A DNA stretch of 64,000 bases, from positions 1 to 64,000 of the forward strand of contig NZ_CVTA01000010.1 in NCBI RefSeq assembly GCF_001050035.1, read 5' to 3'. The translations under genes and the position numbers were made by a program. A model generated the notes under the pieces. That model ran no database searches. It was given only the letters and a program-made list of their open reading frames with translations, and was not told where the DNA came from. Positions 46,923 through 55,259 of the stretch are shown piece by piece (position 1 is the stretch's first letter; the number at the start of each line of letters is the position of its first letter). The DNA comes from Mycolicibacterium komanii. Lineage in GTDB: Bacteria; Actinomycetota; Actinomycetes; Mycobacteriales; Mycobacteriaceae.

Positions 46923-47869
46923 CACTCACACCCGAACTTCCCGCTACTGACGTCGTCACCTCTCGGTGGCTGGCCGACCACAGTTGGAACCGGCCCACCT
47001 GGACGATCGCCGAACTCGAGGCGGCCAAACGCGGCCGCACCGTCTCCGTCGTCCTGCCCGCGCTCAACGAGGAAGAGACGGTCGGCAGCGTCGTCGAGAC
47101 CATCACCCCACTGCTCGGCGGGCTGGTCGACGAGCTCATCGTGCTCGACTCCGGCTCGACCGATGACACCGAGATCCGGGCCCTGGCCGCAGGCGCGCGG
47201 GTGATCAGCCGCGAGGCCGCGCTGCCGGAGGTGACTCCGCAACCCGGCAAGGGCGAGGTCCTGTGGCGCTCGCTGGCCGCCACCACCGGCGACGTCATCG
47301 TGTTCGTCGACTCGGACCTGATCGACCCCGACCCGATGTTCGTGCCCAAGCTGGTCGGTCCGCTGCTGACCACCGACGGTGTGCACCTGGTCAAGGGCTT
47401 CTACCGCAGGCCGCTCAAGGTCAGCGGCAGCGAGGACGCCAACGGCGGCGGGCGCGTGACCGAGCTGGTCGCCCGGCCGCTGCTCGCGTCGCTGCGGCCC
47501 GAGCTGAGCTGCATCCTGCAACCGTTGGGCGGCGAGTACGCCGGCACCCGCGAGCTGTTGACGTCCGTGCCGTTCGCGCCGGGCTACGGCGTCGAGATCG
47601 GGCTGCTGATCGACGCCTACGACCGGCTCGGACTCGACGGGATCGCCCAGGTCAACCTCGGTGTGCGCACACACCGCAACCGGCCGCTGACCGAGCTCGC
47701 CACGATGAGCCGGCAGGTCATCGCGACGCTGCTGTCGCGCTGCGGGGTGCCCGACTCCGGGGTCGGGTTGACGCAGTTCTTCGCCGACGGCGAGGGCTAC
47801 ACACCGCGGACCTCGTCGGTCTCGCTGGCCGATCGCCCCCCTATGGTTACGCTGCGCCCGCGCGGCTGA
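46919..47869 (+). CDS. gpgS: GpgS, glucosyl-3-phosphoglycerate synthase
   Basis: A 316-residue GT-A/GT81 glycosyltransferase that joins glucose (from UDP-glucose) to 3-phosphoglycerate, the first step of methylglucose lipopolysaccharide (MGLP) synthesis. Nucleotide-binding features are VVLPALNEEETVGSVVETIT near the N-terminus and the metal motif VFVDSDLIDPD. It overlaps folP2 by four bases. MGLP controls mycobacterial fatty-acid synthase, and the glgM and glgC genes 3-4 kb away supply related glucan chemistry. Confidence 0.94.
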   Translation: MTLTPELPATDVVTSRWLADHSWNRPTWTIAELEAAKRGRTVSVVLPALNEEETVGSVVETITPLLGGLVDELIVLDSGSTDDTEIRALAAGARVISREAALPEVTPQPGKGEVLWRSLAATTGDVIVFVDSDLIDPDPMFVPKLVGPLLTTDGVHLVKGFYRRPLKVSGSEDANGGGRVTELVARPLLASLRPELSCILQPLGGEYAGTRELLTSVPFAPGYGVEIGLLIDAYDRLGLDGIAQVNLGVRTHRNRPLTELATMSRQVIATLLSRCGVPDSGVGLTQFFADGEGYTPRTSSVSLADRPPMVTLRPRG

Positions 47870-47880
47870 GCTCTTCTTTC

Positions 47881-47943
47881 CGCCGAGCGCACGGTTGTTC
47901 GCGGGCTTTCTCGCGATTCGCGTGCACAAGCGTGCGCTCGGCG
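47881..47943. terminator. Long hairpin between gpgS and the DivIVA-domain gene
   Basis: A stem of 18 bases with one mismatch (47881-47898 with 47926-47943) lies just after the gpgS stop. Thirteen outer pairs are perfect (CGCCGAGCGCACG). Its arm CGAGCGCACGGTTG is identical to that of the hairpin at 9174-9187, showing a repeated palindrome family. It is a plausible terminator for gpgS. Confidence 0.65.
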
Positions 47944-47979
47944 ACCCCGATGTCGGGCCTCTGAGGCAGTATCGAACCC

Positions 47980-48339
47980 GTGAGCCTGGTTCTGCTGTAT
48001 CTGGTCGTGCTGGTTCTGATCGCCGTCGTGCTGTTCGCCGTGGGCAGCGTGGTGTTCGGCCGCGGTGAGCCGCTGCCGCCGCTGCCACGGGACACCACCG
48101 CGACGGTGCTGCCCGCCTCCGGCGTGACGAGCGCCGACGTCGACGCCGTCAAGTTCACCCAAACGTTGCGCGGCTACAAGACCAGCGAAGTCGACTGGGT
48201 GCTCGACCGGCTGGGACAGGAACTCGACTCGCTGCGCGGTCAGCTCGCCACGCTGCGGGCGACGCACGGCATCGAGGACGACGAACCCATCGAGGGCGGT
48301 GCCCACGCCCTGCAGTCGGAGAACGGCGACGAGTCGTGA
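47980..48339 (+). CDS. Membrane protein with DivIVA domain (Rv1209-like)
   Basis: A 119-residue protein with one N-terminal transmembrane helix (LVLLYLVVLVLIAVVLFAVG, about residues 2-21) and a cytoplasmic DivIVA-type domain (VDAVKFTQTLRGYKTSEVDW, LDRLGQELDSLRGQLATLRA). DivIVA domains act in polar growth and division; the role of this small membrane version is unknown. GTG start. Its end overlaps the next gene, tag, by four bases, so both are translated together. Confidence 0.85.
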   Translation: MSLVLLYLVVLVLIAVVLFAVGSVVFGRGEPLPPLPRDTTATVLPASGVTSADVDAVKFTQTLRGYKTSEVDWVLDRLGQELDSLRGQLATLRATHGIEDDEPIEGGAHALQSENGDES

Positions 48340-48950
48340 CCGCCGCGGTGAAGCCCACCGTCGAACCCGACGGCCGCGTCCGCTGCGCCTGGATCGACGA
48401 ATCCCGCTTGGCTCCAGCAGATTTCGCTCTCTATCGCGACTACCACGACACGGAGTGGGGCCGGCCGCTGCGCGACTCGGCCGGCCTGTTCGAACGGGTC
48501 AGCCTCGAGGCGTTCCAGAGCGGGCTGTCGTGGCTGGTGATCCTGCGCAAGCGGGAGAACTTCCGTCGCGCGTTCCACGGTTTCGACGTCGACCGGGTGG
48601 CCCGCTACACCGAACGCGACATCGCGCGGTTGCTGGCCGACGCCGGGATCGTGCGCAACCGCGCCAAGATCGAGGCCACCATCGCCAACGCGCGGGCGGT
48701 CGCCGAACTCCGAGACGACGGCACGGATTTCGCCGAACTGCTGTGGTCCTTCGCGCCGCCGCCCAAGCCGCGGCCCGCCGGCTTCGCCGACGTCCCGGCC
48801 ATCACCGCCGAGTCGACGGCGATGGCCAAGGAACTGAAGCGTCGCGGCTTCCGCTTCGTCGGGCCGACGACGGCATACGCCTTGATGCAGGCGACCGGGA
48901 TGGTCGACGATCACACCGCAGACTGCTGGGTACCGCGGCAGCAGCGCTGA
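48336..48950 (+). CDS. tagA: Tag/TagA, 3-methyladenine DNA glycosylase I
   Basis: A 204-residue enzyme of the Tag family. RCAWIDESRLAPADFALYRD and YHDTEWGRP at the N-terminus, VSLEAFQSGLSWLVILRKRE and the C-terminal FRFVGPTTAYALMQATGMVD are the family blocks. It removes 3-methyladenine from DNA. The Zn-binding cysteine/histidine set of the family is suggested by Cys17 and HTADC near the C-terminus. The GTG overlaps the preceding DivIVA-domain gene by four bases. Confidence 0.93.
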   Translation: MTAAVKPTVEPDGRVRCAWIDESRLAPADFALYRDYHDTEWGRPLRDSAGLFERVSLEAFQSGLSWLVILRKRENFRRAFHGFDVDRVARYTERDIARLLADAGIVRNRAKIEATIANARAVAELRDDGTDFAELLWSFAPPPKPRPAGFADVPAITAESTAMAKELKRRGFRFVGPTTAYALMQATGMVDDHTADCWVPRQQR

Positions 48951-48984
48951 CGACACCGCGAACCGCGACGGTGAGGATCACGGT

Positions 48985-49836
48985 ATGGACGGAAACTTCG
49001 AGAACACGACCCCGGTCGCAGGCACCGGCATCCTGGTGGCGGCGATTCGGGCCCACGAATCCACCCGCGAGAAGCCGTTGTTCGACGATCCTTTCGCGAG
49101 CCGGCTGGCGGGCGACGCGGGCATGACGATGCTGGCGGGCATGATCGCCGAGGCCGGAGAAGAGGCGACGCTGGAAATCGTGGTGCGCACCCGCTTCTTC
49201 GACGAGGCGCTGTTACGCGCGGCGACGACGGCCAAGCAGGTGGTCCTCGTCGCGGCCGGCCTCGACGCCAGGAGTTATCGCCTGCCGTGGCCGTCGGATA
49301 CCACTGTGTACGAGCTGGACCAGCCGGGCGTGATCACCGCCAAGGACGAGCGTCTGGCCGGTGAGCAACCACGAGCCCGACGCGTCGCGATCGGCACAGA
49401 CCTCGCAGGTGACTGGGCATCGGCGCTGAGGTCCTCCGGACACGACACCGCGAGCCCGACGATCTGGCTGATCGAAGGCCTGCTGCAGTACCTCGACGAA
49501 CCGACGGTTCGAGAGCTGTTCCGCACCGTCGACGCGCTGTCGGCACCCGGCTCGGTGCTGCTCTACGACGCCGTGGGAAAGACGCTGCTCGAGTCGGACG
49601 CGATGGCGGGGCTTCTGCAGTCGATGGCCGAACAAGGGTCGCCCTGGCTGTTCGGCACCGACGAGCCCGGCGAGCTGGCGGAGGCGCACGGGTGGACCGC
49701 CGTCGTCACCGACGTCGCCGAACCGGGTTACGCATGGGGCCGGTGGCCGACACCGCCCGCGCCGAGCGACGCCGAGGGGGTGCCGCGCGGGTACTTCGTC
49801 GAGGCGGTCAAGGACGGCGCCCCGGCACCCGGCTAG
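48985..49836 (+). CDS. SAM-dependent methyltransferase (TcmP/LCMT-type)
   Basis: A 283-residue methyltransferase of the LCMT/TIGR00027-like group: VVLVAAGLDARSYRLPW (about residues 85-101) and YELDQPGV. It differs from the pair at 23-2246, having the more typical AGLDARSYRL loop. The substrate is unknown. It is not in the M. tuberculosis order I recall at this place, so it is probably an insertion. It stands alone between tag and the DUF3117 gene. Confidence 0.85.
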   Translation: MDGNFENTTPVAGTGILVAAIRAHESTREKPLFDDPFASRLAGDAGMTMLAGMIAEAGEEATLEIVVRTRFFDEALLRAATTAKQVVLVAAGLDARSYRLPWPSDTTVYELDQPGVITAKDERLAGEQPRARRVAIGTDLAGDWASALRSSGHDTASPTIWLIEGLLQYLDEPTVRELFRTVDALSAPGSVLLYDAVGKTLLESDAMAGLLQSMAEQGSPWLFGTDEPGELAEAHGWTAVVTDVAEPGYAWGRWPTPPAPSDAEGVPRGYFVEAVKDGAPAPG

Positions 49837-50003
49837 CCGACGCCGAAAACCCCCTTAGCCGGGTCTTTGCACACCGAACCGCGCCGATAGGGAACAATAG
49901 AGGTGTTCAGTAGCAGTTCAGTGCCGGGAACTGTCAAACGAGTGGGCAGTCTCGGCCCCGACCGAGCCCGCGAGTGGGCCGGCTCATGTGGAGGGAGCAC
50001 TCG

Positions 50004-50171
50004 ATGGCGGCGATGAAGCCCCGGACCGGCGACGGTCCACTGGAAGCAACCAAGGAGGGGCGCGGCATCGTGATGCGGGTACCACTGGAAGGCGGCGGGC
50101 GACTTGTCGTCGAGCTGACCCCTGACGAAGCCGCCGCGCTCGGGGACGAACTGAAGAACGTCACGAGCTGA
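50004..50171 (+). CDS. DUF3117 protein (Rv1211-like)
   Basis: A 55-residue protein with the very conserved DUF3117 sequence: AAMKPRTGDGPLEATKEGRG, then IVMRVPLEGGGRLVVELTPD and a short tail. Its function is not known to me, but conservation across actinobacteria suggests a housekeeping role. The ATG at 50004 follows GAGGGAG with good spacing; an earlier in-frame start at 49974 would add ten residues. It lies in a conserved gene order next to glgM. Confidence 0.93.
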   Translation: MAAMKPRTGDGPLEATKEGRGIVMRVPLEGGGRLVVELTPDEAAALGDELKNVTS

Positions 50172-50189
50172 CGATTCCGGTGCGACCGG

Positions 50190-51359
50190 CTACGCCGGAG
50201 CTCCCACTTTCCGGTAGATCTCCAGGGTCTGCTCCGCGATGTGCGCCCAGGAGAACTCCTGGATGCACCGGTGCCGCCCGGCCTCGCCGAACCTCCGGGC
50301 CTTCTCGGGGTCGGCGACCAGCTCGTTGACCGTCGCGGCCAACCGACTCTCGTAGCCCACCGCGTCCTGTGGGTCGTAGTGCACCAGCCGCCCGGTGTGC
50401 CCGTCGGCCACGACCTCCGGAATGCCGCCGACGTCGGAGGCCACCACGGCCGTCGCGCACGCCATCGCCTCCAGGTTCACGATGCCCAGCGGCTCATACA
50501 CCGACGGGCACACGAATACCGTTGCCGCCGACAGTATTTCGCGAATCTTGACGATCGGAAGCATCTCGCGGACCCAGAACACGCCGGCGCGTGCCTGCGA
50601 CAGCTGCTGAACCGCCTCGGTCACTTCGGCCGCGATCTCGGGGGTGTCCGGCGCTCCCGCGCACAGCACCAACTGCACGTCGGGGGCGAAGTCGTGGGCG
50701 GCGGCGATCAGATGCGCGACGCCCTTCTGCCGGGTGATCCGGCCGACGAACGCCACCATGGGTCGGGACAGGTCGACGCCGAGTTCGGCCAGCACCGATT
50801 CGCCCGATTCGGGCGCGGCGGGGTACCAGACGTCGGTGTCAATCCCGTTGCGCACCACATGGACCCGGTTCGGGTCCAGGGCGGGATAGGTCCGCAACAC
50901 GTCCTCGCGCATACCGGAACTGACCGCGATGACGGCGTCGGCGCCCTCCACCGCCGTCTTTTCCACCCACGACGACACCCGGTAGCCGCCGCCGAGCTGT
51001 TCGGCCTTCCAGGGCCGCATCGGCTCCAGCGAATGCGCGGTCAGCACATGCGGAACGCCGTAGAGCAACGCGGCGAGGTGACCGGCCAGCCCGGTGTACC
51101 AGGTGTGCGAGTGCGCCACGTCGGCCCGCGCCGCAGCGTTGACCATGTTGAGGTCCGCCGACAGCATCGACAAAGCGGCGTTGGCACCGAGCAGCGCGGG
51201 ATCGGGTCGAGCGACGATTGCGTTGGCGCGCGGCGCACCCATGCAGTGCACATCGACCTCGCAGAGGTGGCGCAGCTGAGCGACCAATTCGGTGACGTGC
51301 ACTCCCGCCCCGCCGTAAACCTCGGGTGGATATTCCCGAGTCATCATCGCCACCCGCAT
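50190..51359 (-). CDS. glgM: GlgM, ADP-glucose-dependent maltose-1-phosphate synthase
   Basis: A 389-residue GT-B/GT4 glycosyltransferase matching Rv1212c. It builds maltose-1-phosphate from ADP-glucose and glucose-1-phosphate for the GlgE alpha-glucan pathway. The N-terminal donor region has YPPEVYGGAGVHVTELVAQL; the acceptor domain has FVGRITRQKG and CPSVYEPLGIVNLEAMA. I chose ATG 51359 because it gives this start (MRVAMMTREYPPEVYGG) and leaves a 111-bp divergent region with glgC. It is often still annotated glgA. Confidence 0.92.
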   Translation of the reverse strand: MRVAMMTREYPPEVYGGAGVHVTELVAQLRHLCEVDVHCMGAPRANAIVARPDPALLGANAALSMLSADLNMVNAAARADVAHSHTWYTGLAGHLAALLYGVPHVLTAHSLEPMRPWKAEQLGGGYRVSSWVEKTAVEGADAVIAVSSGMREDVLRTYPALDPNRVHVVRNGIDTDVWYPAAPESGESVLAELGVDLSRPMVAFVGRITRQKGVAHLIAAAHDFAPDVQLVLCAGAPDTPEIAAEVTEAVQQLSQARAGVFWVREMLPIVKIREILSAATVFVCPSVYEPLGIVNLEAMACATAVVASDVGGIPEVVADGHTGRLVHYDPQDAVGYESRLAATVNELVADPEKARRFGEAGRHRCIQEFSWAHIAEQTLEIYRKVGAPA

Positions 51360-51470
51360 GGTTTCGACCCTAGTTCCGGGGGCAAGCCACCGCAGGTGCG
51401 GATGGGTTCTGGACCGGACTCGGGGCATCAATGCCTAGCCCCGGACAGCGGCTGCCGATAGGTTTGTGTC

Positions 51471-52685
51471 ATGAGGGAACTGCCACACGTGCTGGGCATC
51501 GTCCTGGCCGGCGGGGAGGGCAAGCGGCTCTACCCGTTGACCGCGGATCGAGCCAAGCCCGCCGTTCCCTTCGGCGGCGCTTACCGTCTCATCGACTTCG
51601 TCTTGTCCAATCTGGTCAACGCCCGGTATCTGCGGATTTGCGTGCTGACGCAATACAAGTCGCACTCGCTCGATCGTCACATCTCCCAGAACTGGCGGCT
51701 GTCCGGTCTCGCCGGCGAATACATCACGCCTGTCCCCGCCCAGCAGCGGCTGGGCCCGCGCTGGTACACCGGCTCCGCGGACGCGATCTACCAGTCACTG
51801 AACCTGATCTACGACGAGGACCCCGACTACATCGTGGTGTTCGGCGCCGACCACGTCTACCGCATGGACCCCGAGCAGATGGTCCAGTTCCACATCGAGA
51901 GCGGCGCCGGCGCGACCGTCGCGGGCATCCGGGTGCCGCGCGCGGAGGCCACCGCATTCGGCGTCATCGACGCCGACGAGTCCGGGCGCATCCGCAGCTT
52001 CATCGAGAAGCCCGCCGATCCGCCGGGGACCCCGGACAATCCCGACGAGGCGTTCGTGTCGATGGGCAACTACATCTTCACGACGAAGGTGTTGATCGAC
52101 GCGATCCGCGCCGACGCCGACGACGACCACTCCGACCACGACATGGGCGGCGACATCATTCCGCGTCTCGTCGACGACGGCATGGCCGCGGTGTACGACT
52201 TCAGCAACAACGAGGTGCCGGGGGCGACCGAACGCGATCACGGCTATTGGCGCGACGTGGGAACCCTCGACGCTTTCTACGACGCGCACATGGACCTGGT
52301 GTCGGTGCACCCGGTGTTCAACCTCTACAACAAGCGCTGGCCCATCCGCGGTGAGGCGGAGATGCTGGCGCCGGCCAAGTTCGTCAACGGCGGATCGGCG
52401 CAGGAGTCGGTGGTCGGCGCGGGCAGCATCATTTCGGCCGCGTCCGTGCGCAATTCGGTGTTGTCGTCGAACGTGGTCGTCGACGACGGCGCGATTGTCG
52501 AGGGCAGCGTGATCATGCCCGGCGCCCGCATCGGCCGCGGCGCGGTGGTGCGCCACGCGATCCTGGACAAGAACGTCGTCGTCGGGCCGGGTGAGATGGT
52601 CGGGGTCGACCTCGACAAGGACCGCGAACGGTTCGCGATCAGCGCCGGGGGAGTGGTCGCCGTCGGCAAGGGTGTCTGGATCTAA
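51471..52685 (+). CDS. glgC: GlgC, glucose-1-phosphate adenylyltransferase
   Basis: A 404-residue nucleotidyltransferase making ADP-glucose from glucose-1-phosphate and ATP. Family blocks are [33 protein letters not shown] and DHVYRMD, followed by a C-terminal left-handed beta-helix domain. Length equals the M. tuberculosis protein. It is divergent from glgM, which uses its product, so the two are probably coordinated through the shared 111-bp intergenic region. Confidence 0.95.
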   Translation: MRELPHVLGIVLAGGEGKRLYPLTADRAKPAVPFGGAYRLIDFVLSNLVNARYLRICVLTQYKSHSLDRHISQNWRLSGLAGEYITPVPAQQRLGPRWYTGSADAIYQSLNLIYDEDPDYIVVFGADHVYRMDPEQMVQFHIESGAGATVAGIRVPRAEATAFGVIDADESGRIRSFIEKPADPPGTPDNPDEAFVSMGNYIFTTKVLIDAIRADADDDHSDHDMGGDIIPRLVDDGMAAVYDFSNNEVPGATERDHGYWRDVGTLDAFYDAHMDLVSVHPVFNLYNKRWPIRGEAEMLAPAKFVNGGSAQESVVGAGSIISAASVRNSVLSSNVVVDDGAIVEGSVIMPGARIGRGAVVRHAILDKNVVVGPGEMVGVDLDKDRERFAISAGGVVAVGKGVWI

Positions 52686-52782
52686 CCCCCAACCCCCTAA
52701 TCACGGTTTGCTCCGCAGACCCCAACGCGCGGTCGACGGTGGGGGTGGTCACCCCGTTATGCCCAAAGCTTCTGTGTCTCAT

Positions 52783-52797
52783 GCTGGTTCGACCAGC
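52783..52797. other. Small hairpin in the leader of the secreted protein gene
   Basis: GCTGGT-TCG-ACCAGC forms a six-base stem with a three-base loop, 35 bp before the start codon of the small secreted protein. GGCC-GAGTC-GGCC lies just after it (52801-52813). Together they could be leader structures or the glgC terminator. Their significance is uncertain. Confidence 0.3.
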
Positions 52798-52831
52798 AGC
52801 GGCCGAGTCGGCCACGAACACAGGAGGCATG

Positions 52832-53080
52832 ATGAAACGCACCAGCATCACCGCCGTCGTCGCCGCCGGCGTCATGACCGTCGGCGCGCTGATGGCCACG
52901 ACCGCCCCGGCCGCGCACGCGGAGAAGCTCTCGGACCAGACGATCAAGAGCGAATGCAAGGCCGCCGGAGGGACGTATAACAAGAAGGGGACGGTGTCCA
53001 CCTGCGGCTACAAGGACGCCAGCGGCAAGCTGAACATCGACTACTACTCCGGCGGCCATTACGTCACCACCCTCACGTAA
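52832..53080 (+). CDS. Small secreted protein of unknown function
   Basis: An 82-residue protein with a clear signal peptide (MKRTSITAVVAAGVMTVGAL, cleavage near APAAHA-EK), leaving a mature domain of about 52 residues with two cysteines (ECKAAGG and STCGYK) that could form one disulfide. It is charged and Gly/Tyr-rich. AGGAGG lies just upstream. Small two-cysteine secreted proteins of this type are common in mycobacteria; no function is known to me. Confidence 0.75.
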   Translation: MKRTSITAVVAAGVMTVGALMATTAPAAHAEKLSDQTIKSECKAAGGTYNKKGTVSTCGYKDASGKLNIDYYSGGHYVTTLT

Positions 53081-53091
53081 CGCGCCCGGGG

Positions 53092-53676
53092 TCAACCCGG
53101 TGCGGCGTTGCGGCGGCGTCGTCGCAGGACTCGAAAGGCCAGCCACGCCATGGCGACGATGGCCACCAGCACCAGCACCGGCAGCAGGATCGCGACGAAC
53201 ACCAGTCCCACGCTGACCCCGTCCTCGACGGTGCTCAGCACCGGCGCGGCCACCCCGGCGGTGGCGACGTTGGCCGCCGGCCGCACCGTCGACTTGGTCA
53301 GCGACACCACCAACGCGACGACGACGCCGATCACCACCGGGATCCACTGCCCGGACTGGGCGAACGCGCCGGGATCGGTGACCGCGGACGTCTGAGCGGC
53401 GGTGCCCGAACCGAACACGATGCCGCCCGCCGTCGGCCGCACGAACGTTTGAACCGCATCGTTGACGCTGTCCAGGGCGGGCACCTTGTCGGCGACGATC
53501 TCGACGACCAGCAGCATCGCGACGATCGCCATCACCCAACCGTTCTCCAGCCAGGCCCAGCCGACAGGCAGGGTGATGAGGTCGGTGAACCGCGACAGCA
53601 GGCCGAGCGCAAGCAGCGGGATATAGGCGTTGAGTCCCGCCGCGGTCGCCAGGCCGAGGCCGGTCAGCAGTTCCAC
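53092..53676 (-). CDS. DUF4126 family membrane protein
   Basis: A 194-residue protein with four to five transmembrane helices, including NGWVMAIVAMLLVVEIVADK, IPVVIGVVVALVVSLTKSTV and LVFVAILLPVLVLVAIVAMA, and the conserved start LTGLGLATAAGLNAYIPLLA typical of DUF4126. A basic C-terminal tail (RRRRRNAAPG) is cytoplasmic. Function unknown. It is convergent with the small secreted protein gene. Confidence 0.82.
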   Translation of the reverse strand: MELLTGLGLATAAGLNAYIPLLALGLLSRFTDLITLPVGWAWLENGWVMAIVAMLLVVEIVADKVPALDSVNDAVQTFVRPTAGGIVFGSGTAAQTSAVTDPGAFAQSGQWIPVVIGVVVALVVSLTKSTVRPAANVATAGVAAPVLSTVEDGVSVGLVFVAILLPVLVLVAIVAMAWLAFRVLRRRRRNAAPG

Positions 53677-53683
53677 ATCCGCA

Positions 53684-53839
53684 TTATCGGCCGAGCAGAC
53701 CCAAATGAAGGTGACTCAGCCGATGTGGATCGCCGTCGATCGTGATCGCGGCGATCCTGTCGTCGGCCACGGTGAACCGCAGCACCAGCCTCAGCCGCCC
53801 GGCCGGTGCGACGACCCGGGTCTGGTCCGTCATCTCCAT
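53684..53839 (-). pseudogene. Remnant of a SnoaL-like/ECF sigma-factor C-terminal domain
   Basis: A 51-residue open stretch (VVAPAGRLRLVLRFTVADDR, then IAAITIDGDPHRLSHLHLG) resembles the C-terminal SnoaL-like domain end of SigJ-type ECF sigma factors or SnoaL proteins, but no complete domain precedes it in any frame. It is likely a leftover of a deleted gene. A real small protein from ATG 53839 is less likely, since that methionine has no good ribosome-binding site. Confidence 0.4.
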
Positions 53840-53880
53840 GACGGATGCCGAGGCCCGGATATGACAGGAGGCACGGTCGG

Positions 53881-54555
53881 TCACCAGACGTAGGGCACGA
53901 GGCGGTAACGCACCCGGTTCGTGTACTCGGGGTAACCCGCCAACTGCTGACGCAGCATGGCTTCCTCGTCGACGATCCTCGCCGCCAGCAGAGGCAGCGC
54001 GGCGACGACCGCGAGCAGCGCCCAGAACGAGCCGAGCGCGAGAGGGGTGCCGAGCATCATGACCAGCGTGCCGGCATACATCGGATGCCGCACGATGCCG
54101 TACAGCCCCGTCGTCACCAGGCTTTGGCCGGTCTCGACGGTGATCGTCGCTGCGGCGTAGGCGTTTTCGATGACCACCCACTGTGCGGCGACCAGGCCGA
54201 CCGCTACCAGGATGTCACCGGCGACGACGAGCGCGGTCGGCACCTGTGACCACCCGAACCGATGATCGAGCGCGCTGACCAACAGAACCGCGACGACGGC
54301 GGCGATGATCCCGCTGATGATCAGCTTTTGCGAGGTCCTGGTTTCGGCGCCGGGACCGACCTTCATCCGTCGTTGCAACGCCGCGTGATTGCGCACCGCG
54401 AGGTAGAGGCTCGGCAGCAGGGTCGCGACCATGAACACGGTGATGAAAACCCAAGCTTGCCAATAGTTCAGCGTGCCGGCGGGGCCGAACAGCAGCACCC
54501 CAAAGAACGCGATGCCGAAGATCGACGACGCGAGCGTCTGCAGCAGGATCTTCAC
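53881..54555 (-). CDS. Isoprenylcysteine-carboxyl-methyltransferase-like membrane protein, copy 1
   Basis: A 224-residue integral membrane protein with about five helices and the ICMT/phospholipid-methyltransferase block TGLYGIVRHPMYAGTLVMML near the C-terminus, ending in AGYPEYTNRVRYRLVPYVW. It fits Rv1216c. The natural substrate is unknown; bacteria do not have prenylated CaaX proteins of the eukaryotic sort, so a lipid or quinone-like substrate is more probable. It is the downstream member of a tandem pair (see 54569-55243), 13 bp apart, together with an ABC transporter and a TetR regulator. Confidence 0.85.
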   Translation of the reverse strand: MKILLQTLASSIFGIAFFGVLLFGPAGTLNYWQAWVFITVFMVATLLPSLYLAVRNHAALQRRMKVGPGAETRTSQKLIISGIIAAVVAVLLVSALDHRFGWSQVPTALVVAGDILVAVGLVAAQWVVIENAYAAATITVETGQSLVTTGLYGIVRHPMYAGTLVMMLGTPLALGSFWALLAVVAALPLLAARIVDEEAMLRQQLAGYPEYTNRVRYRLVPYVW

Positions 54556-54568
54556 CTAGCACCACCTT

Positions 54569-55243
54569 TCACCAGATGTAGGGCACGAGGCGATGACGAA
54601 CCCGGCCGGCGTATTCGGGGTAACCGGGCAGCTCCTCGCGGAGCAGCTTCTCCTCGTCGAGGATGCGGGCCGCGAAGATGGCCGAACCTGGAATGAGGAG
54701 CAGCAGAGTCCAATACGAGCCCAACGCGAGCGGTACGCCGATCGACAAGACGAGTGAGGCGGAGTACATCGGATGACGCACGAGCCCGTATAAGCCGTTT
54801 GACACCAGATGCTGGTCGGCTTCGACGGTGATGTTCGACGAGGCATAGTTGTTCAGGTGCACGACCCACATGGCGCCGCCCAGGCCGACTGCCACCAGTA
54901 GATCGCCGACCAGAACGACGGGTAGGGGCACTTCCGACCAGCCGAACCGATGGTCGAGACCGCTGACGACGAGTATCGCGGCGAACCACAATTGAAAGCC
55001 GACGATGAGGATCTTCTGTACGGGCCGCGTTTCCTTCGTCGGTCCCGCATTCATCCGTCGTTGCAGAACCTCGGGCATCTTCCTGGCCCAGTAGATGGTC
55101 GGCCACGTCGACACCGCGGCGAAGACGGCGAGGAAAAGCCAAGCCTGCCAGTAGAGGAAGGTGCCGGCCGGTAGGAACAACAACAGCCCGAAGACCGCCA
55201 GACCGCCGACGCTGACGGCAAATGTCTTCAGTCCGAGGCTCAT
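54569..55243 (-). CDS. Isoprenylcysteine-carboxyl-methyltransferase-like membrane protein, copy 2
   Basis: A 224-residue protein of the same length, topology and motifs as copy 1 (NGLYGLVRHPMYSASLVLSI and PGYPEYAGRVRHRLVPYIW). The two share most hydrophobic segments and the RHPMY motif and clearly arose by tandem duplication; as I recall, M. tuberculosis has one copy. A spacing of 16 bp to the ABC permease suggests a single transcript with the efflux operon, so the substrate could be the transported compound. Confidence 0.85.
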   Translation of the reverse strand: MSLGLKTFAVSVGGLAVFGLLLFLPAGTFLYWQAWLFLAVFAAVSTWPTIYWARKMPEVLQRRMNAGPTKETRPVQKILIVGFQLWFAAILVVSGLDHRFGWSEVPLPVVLVGDLLVAVGLGGAMWVVHLNNYASSNITVEADQHLVSNGLYGLVRHPMYSASLVLSIGVPLALGSYWTLLLLIPGSAIFAARILDEEKLLREELPGYPEYAGRVRHRLVPYIW

Positions 55244-55259
55244 CGGTTCTCCTTTCGTG

